Assembly (NCBI RefSeq): GCF_007859865.1
Contig: NZ_SJPI01000002.1
Location: 1,722,725 to 1,786,724 of the forward strand
Length of the DNA: 64,000 nt
DNA from: Rubripirellula amarantea
GTDB lineage: Bacteria > Planctomycetota > Planctomycetia > Pirellulales > Pirellulaceae
Direction: 5' to 3'
Below the pieces are notes generated by a model that saw nothing but the letters and a program-made list of their open reading frames with translations, ran no database searches and was not told where the DNA came from. Below are positions 27,698 through 36,217 of this stretch, piece by piece (position 1 is the first letter of the stretch; the number at the start of each line of letters is the position of its first letter). A program made the position numbers and the translations under genes.

Positions 27698-28417
27698 ATG
27701 CCGAAGCCAATCATCGCCGTAGCTTGTCTCGTCGCCGCCTGCTCTGCACAGCCCACATTCGCCCAACACTTCCACGCTTACCATGGCCACCATCATCTCG
27801 ACCATGGTCACGAACACGTATACCACTACGGCAGTCATCACGGCACAGATCGTTTTCATGAACACAACGACTATCAACACGGTCACGCACCTCACTCACT
27901 GCGCTACGTTGATTTACCAGTCCCTGATGTTTACTCCGTGCCGATTGCGGGATCATCATTCGACCAAGGCTACAGCAACTTTGACACCGTCTGTCCCAAT
28001 GCGGTCGCTTGTCCGTTGCAGTACCAAAACCCTGCACCGCTTGCACCGATGTATCAGCCAAGGACACCCTACGCCGCCATCCCCAATCAGCGTTCAATTC
28101 CAAACGACCACATGAACCCCAACGATCACGCGGGGCACGATCATAGCGAACACGCCCACAGCGATCATTCACATGACGGCCACAAGCACGAAAACCCTAG
28201 TTTGCCGCCGAGCAATTTACCGGGAACATTCGATGGACCTGATCGTCAACCGATGACCGCACCCACTCTTCCCAACCGAGGCCGACTGTCCGAGCCACCT
28301 ATCCGAGGTTCGGTTCCCAGAACTCCCGAAACAAACAATGGCTCAATTCGGATGAATGAGCCGCCACCGCCAAGCTTGACCTTTAGCGCTGGTAAACCAA
28401 GTATCGCCCGTTCATAA
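27698..28417 (+). CDS. Exported His-rich protein
   Basis: A 239-residue secreted protein of unknown family. The signal peptide (IIAVACLVAACSAQPTFA) precedes HFHAYHGHHHLDHGHEHVYH, a central region with Cys and Pro (VCPNAVACPLQYQNP), a second His-Asp cluster (HDHSEHAHSDHSHDGHKHE) and a Pro-rich, probably disordered C-terminus. The two His clusters are typical of Zn/Ni/Cu-binding tails. It stands alone on the plus strand, downstream of a terminator, and is convergent with the HEPN-like gene. A metal-binding envelope protein is inferred. Confidence 0.75.
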   Translation: MPKPIIAVACLVAACSAQPTFAQHFHAYHGHHHLDHGHEHVYHYGSHHGTDRFHEHNDYQHGHAPHSLRYVDLPVPDVYSVPIAGSSFDQGYSNFDTVCPNAVACPLQYQNPAPLAPMYQPRTPYAAIPNQRSIPNDHMNPNDHAGHDHSEHAHSDHSHDGHKHENPSLPPSNLPGTFDGPDRQPMTAPTLPNRGRLSEPPIRGSVPRTPETNNGSIRMNEPPPPSLTFSAGKPSIARS

Positions 28418-28438
28418 CTAACGATGAGGCGATCAGCT

Positions 28439-29323
28439 TCATGAAAAGTTTCCAGCCGCACCGCCGACGGAGAGCGACATCTGAAAGTTTGCGGACACTG
28501 CGTCCGCAATCGTCTGTGGCGTGAACAACTGCGAGTCTTCGGTATGCCTTTCGGTCAGCAATGCGGCGAGCCGCAATCCGACCCGTCTGTTCGTCAGATC
28601 TGCTGTTTCGACCAGGAAGCGTTTGACATATCGAAGATCGCGTAAGTCGGGATTGATCGACACACCTGCATCAACTTGTTCCTTGACCATCAAGGTCAGT
28701 CGCCTCGCATCCGAGTCAGTCAACAACCCAGTGTTGTGTGTGATATTGTGGCGAAGCTGCCACAGGATGGCAAGCGTTTTCGCTCGTTCTTGTTCTGCGT
28801 TGGGCTGCTGCTTGACGTTGGGAAAGAGGTTCTCCCAGGGCTGCTCAGCGAAATGTGATTTCAGGAGCTGACGAAAACGCTCGTTAATCGAATGGTTGCT
28901 GAGCCAAGTATCGGATTCGCACATTGCTTTTCAGACCGATCCTGCGCCGAATTGAATGGCAAGCAAACCGGGACTCGCGGTAAATTGGTCGAACCGATTG
29001 TCAATCGTGATCGGCGCAATTGCATCGACGCAAACGACAGCAAGCTCTTTGATGAACCTTTCAAATGCTTCGATCAAACTCACTAACACCATGCGGTGCA
29101 GCAACGCCATGTGTCGATCATAGACAGCCTGATACACCGACTGATTGGCAACGTGATCGTCAATGTATTTTATCAGAGCAAGACTGCTGTTAGCACGACG
29201 GTCAAAATTGCGAATCGGCGCATCCTCACCTGTCGCATTGGCTTCGGTATGTTGGAGTAAGTCCCGAACCTTCTGGTCGAGGTCGATCGGGGGACGCCCA
29301 GGCGTACTTGTTCCGGTGCTCAC
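28439..29323 (-). pseudogene. HEPN-like protein interrupted by an in-frame TGA
   Basis: Two open segments lie in the same frame: 29323-28934 (130 residues) and 28924-28439 (161 residues), separated only by TGA (28933-28931) and two sense codons. Read through, they give one protein of about 294 residues. The first part has a helix, MVLVSLIEAFERFIKELA, and the second has LWQLRHNITHNTGLLT, whose R-x4-H (R58-H63 of the segment) is the catalytic signature of HEPN ribonuclease-like domains. The text around the stop (FGAGSV, stop, KAMCES) flows as ordinary coding sequence. I think a sense codon, perhaps GGA for Gly, mutated to TGA. Two separate genes, readthrough or a sequencing error remain possible. 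It overlaps the upstream gene by four bases. Confidence 0.65.
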
Positions 29324-29685
29324 GCCGCGTCACCGGCTGCCTCGGGGTCTTCGGCCAGCAGCCATTGAACCTCGCCACCTTCCCATCGCAACAGAAAAGT
29401 GCGTGCATGGGAGTTGTTTTCGGTGTTCGCCAATTCGTCCAGTTGCTTTGGGTCTATTGGCTCGCCATTTGGATGAGCGTCCTCGCGCGGATCAAATACA
29501 CGAGCAGTTCGTTCCAGCATGCCAACTGCTTCCGCGATCTCGCCCGAGGGGCACGGAAAGTCAACCAGCGATGTGAGAACCGGATCGCCATCGACGTTCC
29601 ACCAACAATCCGGCTGCTGCGACAACCACTGAGCCAAGTCAGCCGCGCCAATTGTGTAATAGGGAAGTTGCAGTTCGTTTGGCAT
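29320..29685 (-). CDS. Hypothetical acidic protein coupled to the HEPN-like gene
   Basis: A 121-residue acidic cytoplasmic protein without signal peptide, not matched to a family I can name. Features are LPYYTIGAADLAQWLSQQPDCWW near the N-terminus (in two short segments), an EIAEAVGMLERTA helix and FLLRWEGGEVQWLLAEDPEA near the end. Its stop overlaps the start of the HEPN-like gene (ATGA), so the two were translationally coupled. A small acidic partner encoded directly before a HEPN gene could be an antitoxin or chaperone, but there is no direct evidence for that. Confidence 0.7.
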   Translation of the reverse strand: MPNELQLPYYTIGAADLAQWLSQQPDCWWNVDGDPVLTSLVDFPCPSGEIAEAVGMLERTARVFDPREDAHPNGEPIDPKQLDELANTENNSHARTFLLRWEGGEVQWLLAEDPEAAGDAA

Positions 29686-29797
29686 CGTCGAAAACAGAAC
29701 TCAGATAAAGAAGGATTGTTTCGTCCATTCGTTATTGTAGCAAAGCATTCACGTAGTAGCGGCTTTCCACGAGAAGTTGCCGCTGCTTTTAAGGGAC

Positions 29798-29835
29798 GAA
29801 AAAAGACCGCCATGCCTGTTTGGGCGGGCGGTCTT
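29798..29835 (-). terminator. Rho-independent terminator after 29866-30219
   Basis: On the minus strand, AAGACCGCC (29835-29827) and GGCGGTCTT (29811-29803) form a perfect nine-base stem, followed by a run of six T residues (29804-29799). It lies about 30 nt after the stop of the His-rich gene. Confidence 0.9.
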
Positions 29836-29865
29836 CAAATGCAACGCGTCCTCTAAACGACAAAC

Positions 29866-30219
29866 TCAGTGCCAGTGGCCGGTTTGGTGAACGTCGTAGT
29901 GGCCCGGTTGGTAGTGGAAATGGTTTCCGTGACGTTGTAGCGATGGGGCGTGATAATCCAAATGTGTCGTGTCGTGGTACTGGTGTCCGAATCCCGGCGT
30001 TGGATAGCTTGGGTAGCTCGGGACGTGCGGTTGGGGATAGACGTGGTGCCCGCCACCATTGTGAATTCCGCCATGATGAAAGCCTCCACCGTGATGAACA
30101 CCGCCGTGATGGCTGCCATGATGGAAGCCGTGTTGGGCCTGGGCTTCGCCGCCAAGGGCGAACGTGAACAGGGCCGCGAGGGCGAAGACAGGGACGATTT
30201 TCTTTGCGATTGACGACAT
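29866..30219 (-). CDS. Exported His/Gly-rich protein with RHGNHxH tail
   Basis: A 117-residue secreted protein. I use the ATG at 30219 (MSSIAKKIVPVFAL), preceded by AAGGAAAAAAGTC; the longer frame adds an unlikely leader. The signal peptide ends near GEAQAQ. Then come HGFHHGSHHGGVHHGGG repeats and a C-terminal part with THLDYHAPSLQRHGNHFH and HQTGHWH. The THLDY and RHGNHxH elements also occur in the VPHTTTH-repeat protein at 26364-26918, so the two share a C-terminal module. A perfect terminator follows. Metal binding is inferred from composition. Confidence 0.8.
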   Translation of the reverse strand: MSSIAKKIVPVFALAALFTFALGGEAQAQHGFHHGSHHGGVHHGGGFHHGGIHNGGGHHVYPQPHVPSYPSYPTPGFGHQYHDTTHLDYHAPSLQRHGNHFHYQPGHYDVHQTGHWH

Positions 30220-30328
30220 GACTTTTTTCCTTGGATCTGTTGTGAAAGGCGTTTCATCCGGCTTCAGTAAGCCGCACAACAAGGACAAGTCGAAAGCGAT
30301 CCGTCAGCGGAAAGAAATCCGAAAAGTT

Positions 30329-32176
30329 TTAATCAGCATGCGAAAAAGCAATGATTTCCACACTAACGCCTTGTGCGGTCAGTTCTTCGGATGCCTGCCG
30401 AAGGTGCTTTTGGACAATTGCCGAGGGGGCTTCAATCTCCTGGGGCGATCCGAATGACCGACCGTCTTGCTCGACACTCAACGAGCCATCAACCAGCCGA
30501 AACACCATCGCGTCGTCGATTGACGGCCATTTCTCGCTTGGCCGCAGAGTTTTCGATAGTTGGCGCAGTGATTCGTCCCCGCGAGTCTGATGATGGTTGG
30601 GGAACTCAAGCCAAACAACTGCTTCAGTTCCAGCGGGACCAGTCAAAGGAACGGCTCGGTCAAGTTCGGCCGGGTAGTGTACCCACCGAGATTCGTCCTC
30701 GACGGGGAAGCTCGCAAGACGTTCCGCATTCCCTTCGCTTGAAACAAGCCACAACTCGCCGCGTCGCCCGCCGCGAAGCGGTGCGTTGATTTGCACGCCT
30801 TCGCCAGAACGCACGGGAACTCGATGGACTAATTCAAACGCGCGGTCTTCGGACCAAATCTTGACATCCAATGACCCGAGCTGATCTACCGAAGCTGTTG
30901 CTACGGGCAGAGTGACCAGAGGCAATGGAGCTGTCGATCCGGTTGTGCCCGGTCGCCAAGCAATCCAGCCGATGAGTCCCAATGAGACAATTGCGACAGC
31001 AATGATGGTTTTTGTACGCAGCGGCTGACTGTCCTGCCGCTGGAGCCAATGTTGCAACTCCGTAGCGAACAGACCAGCCGATTCAGTTCGTTCGTTTGGC
31101 GTGACAACCATCGCCGCTTCGCAAAGCTCGATCAGCTTCTTTGGCGCACCGGAGGCATGAAGTGCTTCTCGATTCCATTTGCCAGTCGCGACTCGTTCGA
31201 CAATGTCCCGCGACGACGCGGAAGCATAGGGATGATCGCCGACAAGAGCGAAATAAAGCAGACTGCCCAATGAGAACACGTCCGATACTGGTTGTCGCGA
31301 ATGATGACGCCCCGTACCAGTTGTTGAACTGAACAACTCCGGTGCCATGTAAACAAGCGTGCCACCTGAATGATCGCCTCGATTGACGGCATTTTGATCC
31401 CAAGCATCGACGCTGCGATTGATAGCCAAACCAAAGTCCACCAACTTCGGATTGCCCGCCGTATCGACCAGCACATTGGTTGACTTGATATCGCAATGCA
31501 CGATTCCAGCCGAATGAAGGCTTTCGACAGTGCGTGCCAGTCGCATCACGATCTCTGCAGACTCCCGATGGCTGAGTGCCCGGTTATCCACTCGTTGTTT
31601 AAGCGTGACGCCGCGAATCAGTTCCGAAACGATGAACGGTCGATCTTGCCACAACCCGGCGTCGATGACTCGTGCGATCCCTGAATCGTTGACCGTGACC
31701 AGCAACCGTCCTTCATCGAGAATGCGGTCAGCCGCTTCGGTCGGACACTTGCCAACCTTCATGGCCAGCTCGCAACGAAGCATGGGATGGATTACACGAT
31801 AAACCTCTGCCTGCGAACCCTCGCCGATCTTCTCAACGACCGTGTACTCACCGATCTTATCCGGCGTTGCTGGTTGGTCGATGCTTGGCGAATCCAAGTC
31901 AGCGTCGTCATCGAGCCGCGATAACTCGGTATCAACTTCGGCCTGCCGTTTTAGTTTCGTGGCGGTTTCCGGGTAACGTTGACACAGATCGTCGAGCACA
32001 TTCGTGTCGCCATCCGATGATCGAGTCAAGTATTCGAGATACAGCAAGTCCACTCGCTGCCGGTCGCTGAGTTGGTCTCCATGCTTGGCAATTTCCTCGC
32101 CGACTCGCGATTGAACCTCGGTCGCTGCGATCCCCTCTGTCTCGCATAGCAGTCGCTCAAATTGATCGTCATTCAT
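30329..32176 (-). CDS. Membrane-bound Ser/Thr protein kinase
   Basis: A 615-residue Hanks-type kinase. I start it at the ATG at 32176 (MNDDQFERLL), which overlaps the sigma gene stop as ATGA. An N-terminal helical region (1-105) precedes the kinase domain: P-loop GEGSQAEVY (118-126), Lys in AMKVG (K140), catalytic loop HCDIKSTN (D229), metal-binding DFG (D247) and MAPE. The loop has Cys where most active kinases have Arg (HCD, not HRD), so it is a non-RD kinase. One TM helix (IIAVAIVSLGLIGWIAW) near 387-403 separates it from an extracytoplasmic domain. Coupling to an ECF sigma gene is a common planctomycete arrangement in which the kinase may act on the sigma factor. Confidence 0.93.
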   Translation of the reverse strand: MNDDQFERLLCETEGIAATEVQSRVGEEIAKHGDQLSDRQRVDLLYLEYLTRSSDGDTNVLDDLCQRYPETATKLKRQAEVDTELSRLDDDADLDSPSIDQPATPDKIGEYTVVEKIGEGSQAEVYRVIHPMLRCELAMKVGKCPTEAADRILDEGRLLVTVNDSGIARVIDAGLWQDRPFIVSELIRGVTLKQRVDNRALSHRESAEIVMRLARTVESLHSAGIVHCDIKSTNVLVDTAGNPKLVDFGLAINRSVDAWDQNAVNRGDHSGGTLVYMAPELFSSTTGTGRHHSRQPVSDVFSLGSLLYFALVGDHPYASASSRDIVERVATGKWNREALHASGAPKKLIELCEAAMVVTPNERTESAGLFATELQHWLQRQDSQPLRTKTIIAVAIVSLGLIGWIAWRPGTTGSTAPLPLVTLPVATASVDQLGSLDVKIWSEDRAFELVHRVPVRSGEGVQINAPLRGGRRGELWLVSSEGNAERLASFPVEDESRWVHYPAELDRAVPLTGPAGTEAVVWLEFPNHHQTRGDESLRQLSKTLRPSEKWPSIDDAMVFRLVDGSLSVEQDGRSFGSPQEIEAPSAIVQKHLRQASEELTAQGVSVEIIAFSHAD

Positions 32177-32805
32177 GTTTTGTCGTCGCCAAGCAGTCGG
32201 TTCTTGATTCCATTGAGTGCCGTTTGCAAACGTTTGCGTAGAGTGTCTGGCAAAAGGTCTTGTTCCGCAGCTACCTCCTTCCACGTGCGACCGTCAAGCC
32301 GTTGCATAACAGCCTTCCAGTCATCAGTTCCAACGATGGATCGCACTTCATTCATCAATTCGTTCTCTGCGATGTCGTCGGCGGGATCGCGTTGATCGTC
32401 GTCGATCTGTCCAAGTTCAAAACGCGAGTCCTCCTCGACGAATGTGGCACTGCGTTTTGCCGCCGAATGGCTTCGTTTCAACTCCCGTACGCGGTTCTTG
32501 GCGAGCGTAAACAAATAGCCACGCAACTCATCCTCATTTGCGAGGGCGAGCTTGCCGGTCGAAGCACGTTGAAAGAAACGTCGAAAGACGGACTGCTCTA
32601 CATCAATGGAATCGTGGAGCCGCCGAAGAACGGAATCTCGCATTCGGAAGCGAATAAACCGATGTATCTCTTCGCCGTACATCTCCATAACACGATTCAA
32701 AGCACCTGAATCGCTCTGCGACAACGCGGCCAACAGGTCAGAAAGACTTGCGTTCGTCGTGGTTTTCCCAACAAACGTCAAAACGTCATCACGTTGCCGG
32801 ACCAT
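32173..32805 (-). CDS. ECF-type sigma factor coupled to Ser/Thr kinase
   Basis: A 210-residue sigma factor of the planctomycete-type ECF group. Region 2 includes MYGEEIHRFIRFRMRDSVL and the RGYLFTLAKNRVRELKR helix; region 4 includes RLDGRTWKEVAAEQDLLP and TLRKRLQTALNGIKN. The stop overlaps the kinase start (ATGA), so both are made from one message. The absence of an anti-sigma gene and the presence of a membrane kinase suggests control by phosphorylation, as proposed for similar pairs; this is inference. The divergent exported protein gene at 33100 and the caspase genes beyond are possible targets. Confidence 0.92.
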   Translation of the reverse strand: MVRQRDDVLTFVGKTTTNASLSDLLAALSQSDSGALNRVMEMYGEEIHRFIRFRMRDSVLRRLHDSIDVEQSVFRRFFQRASTGKLALANEDELRGYLFTLAKNRVRELKRSHSAAKRSATFVEEDSRFELGQIDDDQRDPADDIAENELMNEVRSIVGTDDWKAVMQRLDGRTWKEVAAEQDLLPDTLRKRLQTALNGIKNRLLGDDKT

Positions 32806-33099
32806 TTAGGAAGCCTATCCCACGTTTTGACAAAAACTCCATCGTGAAAACTCCCGGATTCCTTTCCGCATTGGTCATCGAACTGCATTGGTTGTGAGTG
32901 TGAAGTTTATGAGAGTTGTTCTCATGCCACCCACCGATTGATTGTATCCCAGCCGAGGGGGTCGTACAATCTCCAGGCGGCGGGTTGCCTTGGTACGGAT
33001 GTTGGTGCCGAGACCAACGGTCGAACTTCACACCAGGATGTTCCATTTATCGACGGATTGACCACTCCCACTTTGCCTACACGGCATGAGGTACAGACG
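32806..33099. other. Divergent intergenic region
   Basis: This gap of about 290 nt separates the ECF sigma gene from the exported protein gene at 33100 and probably contains both promoters. GAGG lies eight bases before the ATG at 33100. No certain operator or RNA structure was seen. Confidence 0.5.
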
Positions 33100-33816
33100 A
33101 TGCAAAAACTACTTTCCCTTTCAATGGTCGCGGTCTTGTTCGCGATGGCGTCGATCGCCAGCGCCGACGACGCTACAACTCAGAAAACCAAGCTCGAAAC
33201 GGATGCTGAAACCCAAACACCACCCAGTTCGATCGACTTCGGTCGCGAGCTTGGTGTTTCGTTGCAAGCACTTTCCCACTTGGGACGTTCAATCGAAGAC
33301 GCCCAAGAAGAAGCCGATCCGATCTGCATCGCATCTGCTGCAAACATTCTCGCAGTCGCCGAATCGTTGTCCGATGGCAAGAAAGCGTCCTTAACGAGCG
33401 AGCAATTGTGGGACGAAGCGATCCTGTTGGCCGAGATGCGGAAGTCGTCGACAGAGCTTGCGGCGTTGGCGAAGATGACGTCGGGCGAAAAAGCTGCTGA
33501 TCTGATGGAACGCAGCGAATCGGCAAAAACTGGCGAACAGGCAGCAGCGAAGGCCGACGAGGCCGGAGAGACCAGTCGAGAATTGGACGGTGATCTCCAT
33601 GTCATTAACCGCTCGCATGATTGGGTTAGGATTTACGTCGATGGACGCTACTTGGGACGGATTGGTCCGCACCAATCAGGCGAGGTTCATCTGCACGACG
33701 CTCACCACCTCGTCGGTCGAGGCCAATACGGTCACTACTGGCATGAGGACATTCATGGTCACCGACACCACTACGACTGGGTGCTGCGTGATCCTCACGA
33801 TCCGCATCACCACTGA
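33100..33816 (+). CDS. Exported protein with C-terminal His-rich domain
   Basis: A 238-residue secreted protein. The start is the ATG at 33100 (MQKLLSLSMVAVLFAM), after GAGG; the longer reading frame lacks a signal. After cleavage near ASADD, the central part is helical and Ala/Glu-rich (ADLMERSESAKTGEQAAAK). The C-terminal domain reads HVINRSHDWVRIYVDGRYLG, a short beta pattern, followed by dense His (HHLVGRGQYGHYWHEDIHGH and DPHDPHHH). I know no family. It lies 142 nt before the first caspase-fold gene on the same strand, and divergent from the sigma-kinase pair. Confidence 0.78.
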   Translation: MQKLLSLSMVAVLFAMASIASADDATTQKTKLETDAETQTPPSSIDFGRELGVSLQALSHLGRSIEDAQEEADPICIASAANILAVAESLSDGKKASLTSEQLWDEAILLAEMRKSSTELAALAKMTSGEKAADLMERSESAKTGEQAAAKADEAGETSRELDGDLHVINRSHDWVRIYVDGRYLGRIGPHQSGEVHLHDAHHLVGRGQYGHYWHEDIHGHRHHYDWVLRDPHDPHHH

Positions 33817-33958
33817 TAGTCGTCGTGTTCCGAGGCTTCTGTTTCGCAGCGACCAGTTCGCTGCAACGATCCTCGCAAGTCCAAGCCACTGGGCATCAGC
33901 TCGTGGCTTTCGGAGCCTATCATTCTGCGAATCGCCTCGCACATAAGGTTGAAGAACC

Positions 33959-36157
33959 ATGAAAAAGTTGCTGGCAGTTGTCGTCACCACACTGCTTCTT
34001 ACCCTGTGGTCGTCAGACATCCTCGCTTCGGATTCTCAGCCTCATCGAAGAGCATTGCTGATTGCATGTTCGGATTTTCCCAACGCGCCTTGGGTCAAGC
34101 CACTGCCGGGAGCACGCAACGATGTTGCTCGTTTCGCGGAATTACTGGGCAGTCCAAAATACAATTTTCGCGACGTTGATACGTTGGCAGGTTGGGTCGA
34201 AGGAAGCGACCGCAATCCGACGGCGGACAATATCGAGTCAGCGTTCAAGCAACTGATCTCAAAGTCTGGCCGCGACGATCAAGTTTTCATCCTACTTAGC
34301 GGTCACGGCATTCAGGTAGACGCTCTACCGAACGTCGAAGGCACGCTTGGCCTAAGCGAAGAACCGGACGGTATGGACGAAGCCTTCATCGCCGCCGACT
34401 ACGGCCCAGATGAACGAGTCATTCGAGACGACACCATCGGCAGTTGGCTGGATCAACTCAAAAGCAAAGGCGCGCATGTTTGGATCGTGTTTGATTGTTG
34501 CCATTCAGGCTCGTTAACACGTGGCGATGGCGACGAGGAGCCGCGAGGATTGCTCAGTGAAGAAGCTCGTCAAGCGAACCAAAACAGTCCGCGAAATGAT
34601 TCACATGATACTGGCATCGTTGATCTTGTTCTAAACGAAAACGAACAAGGCAAAGACGATCCGACGCAGGGCAGTTTGGTTGCCCTGTTCGCGGCTCAGA
34701 ACTACGAAACCACGCCAGAGATGACTCGTCCGGTTGGTGCCGTCGCTTCGTCAGAAAATCGTCGCGGTCTGCTCAGCTATCACCTGGAATACTTGCTGAA
34801 CAATGTCGCTGGCAAAACTACCTATCGCGATCTCGAAAACGCATTGGCCGGTCGCTACTACGCCGAACGCGGCATGAGCGGCCCCAATCCCTACGCAGAG
34901 GGTGATCTGGATCGGACCTTGTTTGGCTTGGAAACGATTGAACGAAACAAATCGCTAGGATTGTCACGCAAGAAGGATCAGTACGAACTGCTTGGCGGAG
35001 TGATGGATGGTGTCACAGTGGGCACGATTCTTGATGTTACATCGAATGATGAATTGATCGGAACGGTCGAAGCCACAGAGGTCGGCATAAGTCGTTCGGT
35101 CGTTCGCTGGATCGAACCCCCGCCAGAAGACGTAGCGTCAAACTTAACATCGCTCAATGAGCTAACTTGTGAGATCACGAAGCAACCCGTCATGCCCTGG
35201 AAAGTTGCCGTGCAATGGTTGTCGGTGTCTGATGCCGCAACACCCGTATCAAATCAGTTGAAGACTTGGATTGCAACGCAACAAGAACTGGATTCGTCCT
35301 CGATCATCGCGGGCACAGATTCCTCTGCTCGAAAATGGAGTGTATGCGTCGCAACGCCTGAAACAGCGCGGCGGCGTTTTGGCATCGAGATCAAGGACAC
35401 GTCGATCCTGCTGCTCAACAGTATCGCTGTCCAGTATGATCCAACGGCACCGCCCAGCGGAAACGAAGTCTCGGTGATTTATCCTGCCAGCGATCTTGAA
35501 AAGATCCAGCGAGATTTAACCACCGACTTCGAGCGACTGTTTCGGATGCAGCGGCTGTTTCAACTCGCCGGGTTGTACGGCGATAGCGGTCCGATGCTTA
35601 GCTCTCGTGGCGTAGCCGTCGAGTTCGTTCCATTGGCTCCCGACGAATCTCCGCGTAACCTCAAGCCGCTCAATCGTGGCGATCTTCAGGCGGGCCAGGA
35701 AATTGCGGTTAAGCTGTCTAACAAGAAATCAAAAACGCTCTGGTACACAGTCTTGCTCGTACAGAGCAATGGACTGATCGCTCCTATTCATTCGGGTTCG
35801 ATTCCTGCCGCCGCGTACTCGTCCCGGCCAACCGTTCTCGAAATTGAGAAAATACGGCTGCGACCCACTCGTGGAAACGCTGCCTACGTCGCCGTGACTG
35901 TCCCTGTATTGGATCAACGCAAGCCCGCAGACTTCTCCTACTTGGCGCAACTTCCTATCGGCGTCCATCGAGTTGGCGAAAACTCAGCAACTCGCTCGTC
36001 CGATGGCGAGGAAAACGCCGCCTCATCGACTACACTCGGGGGGTTGTTCTCCATGACAACCCGGTCCACCGAGAACAAGCTCGCTATCAGGCAAGACGGT
36101 TCCCAGATCGCAGTTCGCTCCTGGAGTGTCACTCAGCAGGAAGCACCAAGGGAATAA
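33959..36157 (+). CDS. Exported caspase-fold (peptidase C14) protein
   Basis: A 732-residue protein with a signal peptide (MKKLLAVVVTTLLLTLWS) and an N-terminal caspase-like domain. The dyad is intact: His116 in LLSGHGIQ and Cys181 in VFDCCHSGS. Metacaspase-like enzymes of this type cleave after basic residues, but the true specificity is unknown. The remaining 450 residues contain a beta-rich region with possible carbohydrate-binding or DUF4384-like features (SNGLIAPIHSGSIPAAAY) and no recognised domain. It is followed after 60 nt by a second, longer caspase-fold gene, so the two are likely an operon. The presence of a signal peptide points to a periplasmic site of action. Confidence 0.9.
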   Translation: MKKLLAVVVTTLLLTLWSSDILASDSQPHRRALLIACSDFPNAPWVKPLPGARNDVARFAELLGSPKYNFRDVDTLAGWVEGSDRNPTADNIESAFKQLISKSGRDDQVFILLSGHGIQVDALPNVEGTLGLSEEPDGMDEAFIAADYGPDERVIRDDTIGSWLDQLKSKGAHVWIVFDCCHSGSLTRGDGDEEPRGLLSEEARQANQNSPRNDSHDTGIVDLVLNENEQGKDDPTQGSLVALFAAQNYETTPEMTRPVGAVASSENRRGLLSYHLEYLLNNVAGKTTYRDLENALAGRYYAERGMSGPNPYAEGDLDRTLFGLETIERNKSLGLSRKKDQYELLGGVMDGVTVGTILDVTSNDELIGTVEATEVGISRSVVRWIEPPPEDVASNLTSLNELTCEITKQPVMPWKVAVQWLSVSDAATPVSNQLKTWIATQQELDSSSIIAGTDSSARKWSVCVATPETARRRFGIEIKDTSILLLNSIAVQYDPTAPPSGNEVSVIYPASDLEKIQRDLTTDFERLFRMQRLFQLAGLYGDSGPMLSSRGVAVEFVPLAPDESPRNLKPLNRGDLQAGQEIAVKLSNKKSKTLWYTVLLVQSNGLIAPIHSGSIPAAAYSSRPTVLEIEKIRLRPTRGNAAYVAVTVPVLDQRKPADFSYLAQLPIGVHRVGENSATRSSDGEENAASSTTLGGLFSMTTRSTENKLAIRQDGSQIAVRSWSVTQQEAPRE

Positions 36158-36217
36158 TGCCCTCTGCAAGCGGCAGCCGAATTACCAAACACAGTTGTTG
36201 TAGACAAAGGTACAAAC

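Noticed and set aside
28924..28933. Selenocysteine reading of the in-frame TGA
   Set aside because: No hairpin resembling a SECIS could be identified after the TGA and no selenocysteine machinery is in the window; a simple nonsense change is more likely.
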